Source: Methanobacterium sp.
Lineage (GTDB): Archaea; Methanobacteriota; Methanobacteria; Methanobacteriales; Methanobacteriaceae
Reading direction: 5' to 3'
NCBI GenBank assembly: GCA_019084405.1
Contig: JAHRFX010000022.1
Span: 1 to 25,956, forward strand
Length of the DNA stretch: 25,956 nt
Part shown: positions 23,633 through 25,956 of the stretch, one piece after another
Numbering within the stretch: position 1 is the first letter of the stretch
Layout: each line of letters starts with the position of its first letter
Notes under the pieces: model-generated
Databases searched by the model: none
What the model saw: only the letters and a program-made list of their open reading frames with translations
Told to the model about the DNA's origin: nothing
Made by a program: the position numbers and the translations under genes

Positions 23633-25339
23633 TTGCTCAATGAAAAAGTAGCTAAAATTCTAAATAGCATCGCCGACTATCTGGAGATGGAGGATGATTT
23701 TTTCAGGGTGAAAGCCTACCGCCAGGCGGCTCACACGGTGGAAGTACTCACCACTGATATTGAAACCATACACCAGGAAGGAAAACTTATAAAACTCCCC
23801 GGGATAGGCCAGCATATTGCCGGTAAAATAGAAGAGATAATTGAAAAAGGAACTGCAGATTTTTATGAAAAACTGAAAGAAAAATATCCGGTTAATTTTG
23901 AGGAACTTCGTGGGGTGGAGGGTCTGGGGCCTAAAACCATCAAGTTACTCTACCAGGAATTGGGGATTAAAAACCTGGATGATCTGGAAAGGGAGGCTAA
24001 AAGACACCATATCCGACGTTTGAAAGGGATGGGTGATAAGAAAGAGAAGGCCCTGCTGGAGAATATAGTTTTTGCCCGTAAGTTCCGTTCCCGGAATCTG
24101 CTGGGGGAGGTGATGCCCCTGGCAGAAAAAATCAAAAAAAGGATTGAAGCCCTGCCCCAGTCCCGGAAAGTGGAAATCGTCGGATCCATCCGCCGCAGAA
24201 AGGAAACTGTGGGAGATATAGATGTGCTGGTTACCACCCCCCAACCCCAGGATATCATGGATTACTTTGTTTCCATGGATCTGGTAGGGGAGATAATTGT
24301 ACAGGGCCCTTCTAAATCAACGGTAAGGCTAAAAGATGGGATAGAATGTGATATTCGAGTTTTTGATGAGGAGGTCTTTGGGGCGGCTTTGATGTACTTT
24401 ACCGGATCTAAAGAAATGAATGTGGAGATGAGGAAAATTTCCATATCCCGGGGTATGAAACTCAGTGAATACGGTTTATTTAAAAAGGAAAAGAGAGTGG
24501 CAGGTAAAAAAGAAGAAGATATTTTCCATGCCCTGGAAATGGATTACATTCCCCCTGAACTCCGGGAAAATCGGGGTGAAGTTGAAGCTGCCCAAAAAGG
24601 TGAACTGCCCTTGCTACTTAAGGTGGAGGATATAAAAGGGGATTTGCACCTGCACTCTAACTGGAGTGATGGGAAAAACACCCTGGAAGAAATGGTCCTG
24701 GGGGCTATTTTTAAGGGTTATGAGTATGTGGCCATCACCGAGCACACTGGATCTTTAAAAATTGCCAATGGATTAGGTGAAGAAAAACTAATGCAACAGG
24801 CACGAGAAATCGACCGGTTAAATGATGAATTAGAAAATATTACCATCCTGAAGGGTGCCGAAGTTAATATTGACCTGGATGGTAGGCTGGATATCCGGGA
24901 TGAAGTCCTCCAGGAGATGGACGTGGTGGTGGCGGCTGTCCACTCGGGATTGAATCAGGGATATTTCGATTTAACCCGGCGGATAGTAACTGCCATGGAA
25001 AATGAGAATGTGGATATCCTTGCCCATCCCACCGGCCGTAAGCTGCAAAAAAGAAAAGAATCTGAGGTGAATTTGAACCAGATTTTTGATGTAGCCCAGG
25101 AAACAGGCACCTTACTGGAGGTTAATTCCAATCCTGTGAGACTGGATTTAAGGGATATGAATGTTAAAAGGGCTCTGGAACATGGCTGTAAACTGGTGGT
25201 TAATACTGATGCCCATAGCCAGAACCAATTAAATAACATACAACTGGGGGTAGGTACCGCCCGCCGGGGATGGGCCCAGAAAAAAGATGTGGTTAATACT
25301 CTACCCTTAAAGGGCTTTTTAAAGGCTCTGAAAGATTAG
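23633..25339 (+). CDS. polX: Family X DNA polymerase with PHP phosphoesterase domain
   Basis: A 568-aa bacterial/archaeal PolX. The N-terminal helical 8-kDa-like region has a helix-hairpin-helix (KLPGIGQHIAGKI, 54-66) and a second one (GVEGLGPKTIKLL). The polymerase palm has GS-x-RRR-x5-GDIDVL with D195 and D197, and the third acid D240 in ECDIRV. YFTGSKEMNVEMR is the nucleotide-binding region. The PHP domain begins at about 335 with DLHLHSNWSDG (337-347) and continues with AITEHTG, GAEVNIDLDG, AAVHSG, ILAHPTGR and NTDAHS, so its metal ligands look complete. This predicts gap-filling synthesis plus 3' phosphoesterase or exonuclease activity in repair. Start TTG 23633 follows GGGGTAAT. It could serve base excision repair or the nearby Ku-ligase pair. 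Confidence 0.95.
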   Translation: MLNEKVAKILNSIADYLEMEDDFFRVKAYRQAAHTVEVLTTDIETIHQEGKLIKLPGIGQHIAGKIEEIIEKGTADFYEKLKEKYPVNFEELRGVEGLGPKTIKLLYQELGIKNLDDLEREAKRHHIRRLKGMGDKKEKALLENIVFARKFRSRNLLGEVMPLAEKIKKRIEALPQSRKVEIVGSIRRRKETVGDIDVLVTTPQPQDIMDYFVSMDLVGEIIVQGPSKSTVRLKDGIECDIRVFDEEVFGAALMYFTGSKEMNVEMRKISISRGMKLSEYGLFKKEKRVAGKKEEDIFHALEMDYIPPELRENRGEVEAAQKGELPLLLKVEDIKGDLHLHSNWSDGKNTLEEMVLGAIFKGYEYVAITEHTGSLKIANGLGEEKLMQQAREIDRLNDELENITILKGAEVNIDLDGRLDIRDEVLQEMDVVVAAVHSGLNQGYFDLTRRIVTAMENENVDILAHPTGRKLQKRKESEVNLNQIFDVAQETGTLLEVNSNPVRLDLRDMNVKRALEHGCKLVVNTDAHSQNQLNNIQLGVGTARRGWAQKKDVVNTLPLKGFLKALKD

Positions 25340-25396
25340 TTGAATTGAATATTGATTTTAATATAAATTTTCAAAAAATAAAGGGTTAATAAGTAT

Positions 25397-25798
25397 TTAC
25401 AAAAAGTAAGTGGTGACCAAAACCGGTCCTATGAGGAGACTTATGAGCACCCATATCCATAATCTACCTCTGGTTAGATTATAATCCTCTAAAAGCCTGG
25501 AAAATGAATTTTTCATTACAAATCGGCCGAATAGGAATTCGAAGATAATGGTTAAAATCATCCACATAAAACCAATATTTACCAACTGGTTTTCAGTATA
25601 TTCTGCAGTGGTAAAACGGAAAAAAAGATAAATTATGAATAAGAAGAATATTATGGCTGTAATAGAGCTTATTTGATGAGATCTGAGTTCATTTTTTATT
25701 TTAGGTTGAATAAATCGAGTCCTGATGGTGGCATTGATTATAGCTGCCAGGAGCAACACCAACCATACCTCCAGGGCCTGTAAATAAATGGTATCCAT
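25397..25798 (-). CDS. Small four-helix membrane protein of unknown function
   Basis: A 133-aa integral membrane protein with about four helices: EVWLVLLLAAIINATI, SITAIIFFLFIIYLFFRF, NIGFMWMILTIIFEFLFG and WIWVLISLLIGPVLVTTY. Short charged loops lie between them (RTRFIQPKIKNELRSHQ, RLLEDYNLTRGR). I do not recognise the family. ATG 25798 follows GAGGT by about 7 nt. The frame remains open to 25843, but that extension lies in the insertion element described at the window end, so it is not part of the native gene. Its native promoter has probably been displaced by that insertion. Confidence 0.7.
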   Translation of the reverse strand: MDTIYLQALEVWLVLLLAAIINATIRTRFIQPKIKNELRSHQISSITAIIFFLFIIYLFFRFTTAEYTENQLVNIGFMWMILTIIFEFLFGRFVMKNSFSRLLEDYNLTRGRLWIWVLISLLIGPVLVTTYFL

Positions 25799-25815
25799 GT
25801 TAAAAACCTCACTAC

Positions 25816-25956
25816 TTGAACTACCATGACCTAAAGAGGTCAATGGATTCCTAATCCACCAACTAACGTGTTGATTTTACTAAAGGCAAGCCCCGTAGTT
25901 CCTACGGTTAGAATATTACACGCAGCGTTTACATCCCTATCATGGTGCATTTTGCA
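25816..25956 (-). mobile_element. Right end of an IS605-type TnpB element (cut by the window)
   Basis: The element covers the tnpB 3' end, the hairpin CCAT-GACCT-AAAG-AGGTC-a-ATGG (25824-25846) and a terminal TTCAA (minus strand, 25816-25820). A hairpin then TTCAA is the layout I recall for the ISDra2 right end. The boundary at 25816 is therefore predicted from layout only. The left end lies beyond the window. Confidence 0.6.
25840..25956 (-). CDS. tnpB: TnpB (IS605 OrfB) C-terminus, partial
   Basis: Thirty-eight codons plus a TGA stop are visible before the window ends. The text CKMHHDRDVNAACNIL is the end of the zinc ribbon followed by the RuvC-III motif D-R-D-x-N-A-A. The family is the RNA-guided nuclease TnpB, ancestor of Cas12. 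The final zinc-ribbon Cys is present, but Gly after it is Lys and the usual NAARN is NAACN. These are small deviations; whether the rest is intact cannot be seen. After the motif come GTTGLAFSKINTLVGGLGIH and the stop, which lies inside the right-end hairpin. Confidence 0.88.
   Translation of the reverse strand, partial: CKMHHDRDVNAACNILTVGTTGLAFSKINTLVGGLGIH

Larger units (their letters stand above)
25800..25956 (-). ncRNA. Putative TnpB omega-RNA 3' part with guide
   Basis: In IS605-type elements the guide RNA scaffold overlaps the tnpB 3' end and runs through the right end into flanking DNA. Here CCGTAG-TTC-CTACGG (25893-25907) and the right-end hairpin (25824-25846) would be the scaffold stems. 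The predicted 16-nt guide is GTAGTGAGGTTTTTAA (minus strand, 25815-25800), which includes the ribosome binding site of the membrane protein gene. Transcription is not shown. Confidence 0.5.

Overview
The window looks like a chromosomal segment of a methanogenic archaeon of the order Methanobacteriales, most likely Methanobacterium or a close relative. The clues are pseudomurein-binding repeats, a class III (archaeal type IV pilin-like) signal peptide, an archaeal geranylgeranylglyceryl phosphate synthase and HMG-CoA reductase, ribosomal protein L40e beside a Tsr3/DUF367 gene, many GGTGAT-type ribosome binding sites 3-4 nt before starts, frequent TTG/GTG starts, and very AT-rich spacers. From memory, the order aroD / unknown / sucD / hmgA and GGGP synthase / L40e / Tsr3 resembles the MTH550-566 region of Methanothermobacter; this was not checked by search.

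Left part (1-8.8 kb) is accessory-like. It holds a pilin-like small protein, an RNase J-like metallo-beta-lactamase protein, a DUF6508-like/ADP-ribosylglycohydrolase fusion, an AT-rich archaeal AAA ATPase preceded by four 17-bp iterons spaced exactly 45 bp, a CARF-HTH (Csa3-like) regulator without cas genes or an array, a stand-alone receiver protein, a Kv-like potassium channel and a signal-peptidase-fold protein.

The middle (8.8-14.3 kb) is core metabolism: aroD, a methanogen-type unknown, sucD, hmgA and a VIT/CCC1-like membrane protein. It is interrupted by a 5'-truncated-looking pseudomurein-binding protein.

From 14.4 to 16.1 kb there is a compact Ku plus LigD-type ligase operon, with the Ku ribosome binding site buried in an 11-bp palindrome. 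A TatD-like hydrolase, a DUF116 protein, a broken HEAT-repeat gene, an unknown gene and a 51-aa zinc ribbon follow on the minus strand. On the plus strand come a ChlI/ChlD-like chelatase fusion, Tsr3, L40e, GGGP synthase and a PolX-PHP polymerase. hmgA and GGGP synthase both serve archaeal lipid synthesis. Ku, ligase and PolX could together make a small end-joining set.

The right edge carries the 3' end of an IS605-type TnpB gene with its right-end hairpin and a putative omega-RNA. The element is inserted about 18 bp upstream of a four-helix membrane protein gene, so the predicted guide covers that gene's own ribosome binding site. This junction, the Ku hairpin and the 45-bp iterons are the most interesting signals. 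No rRNA, tRNA or CRISPR array was seen.
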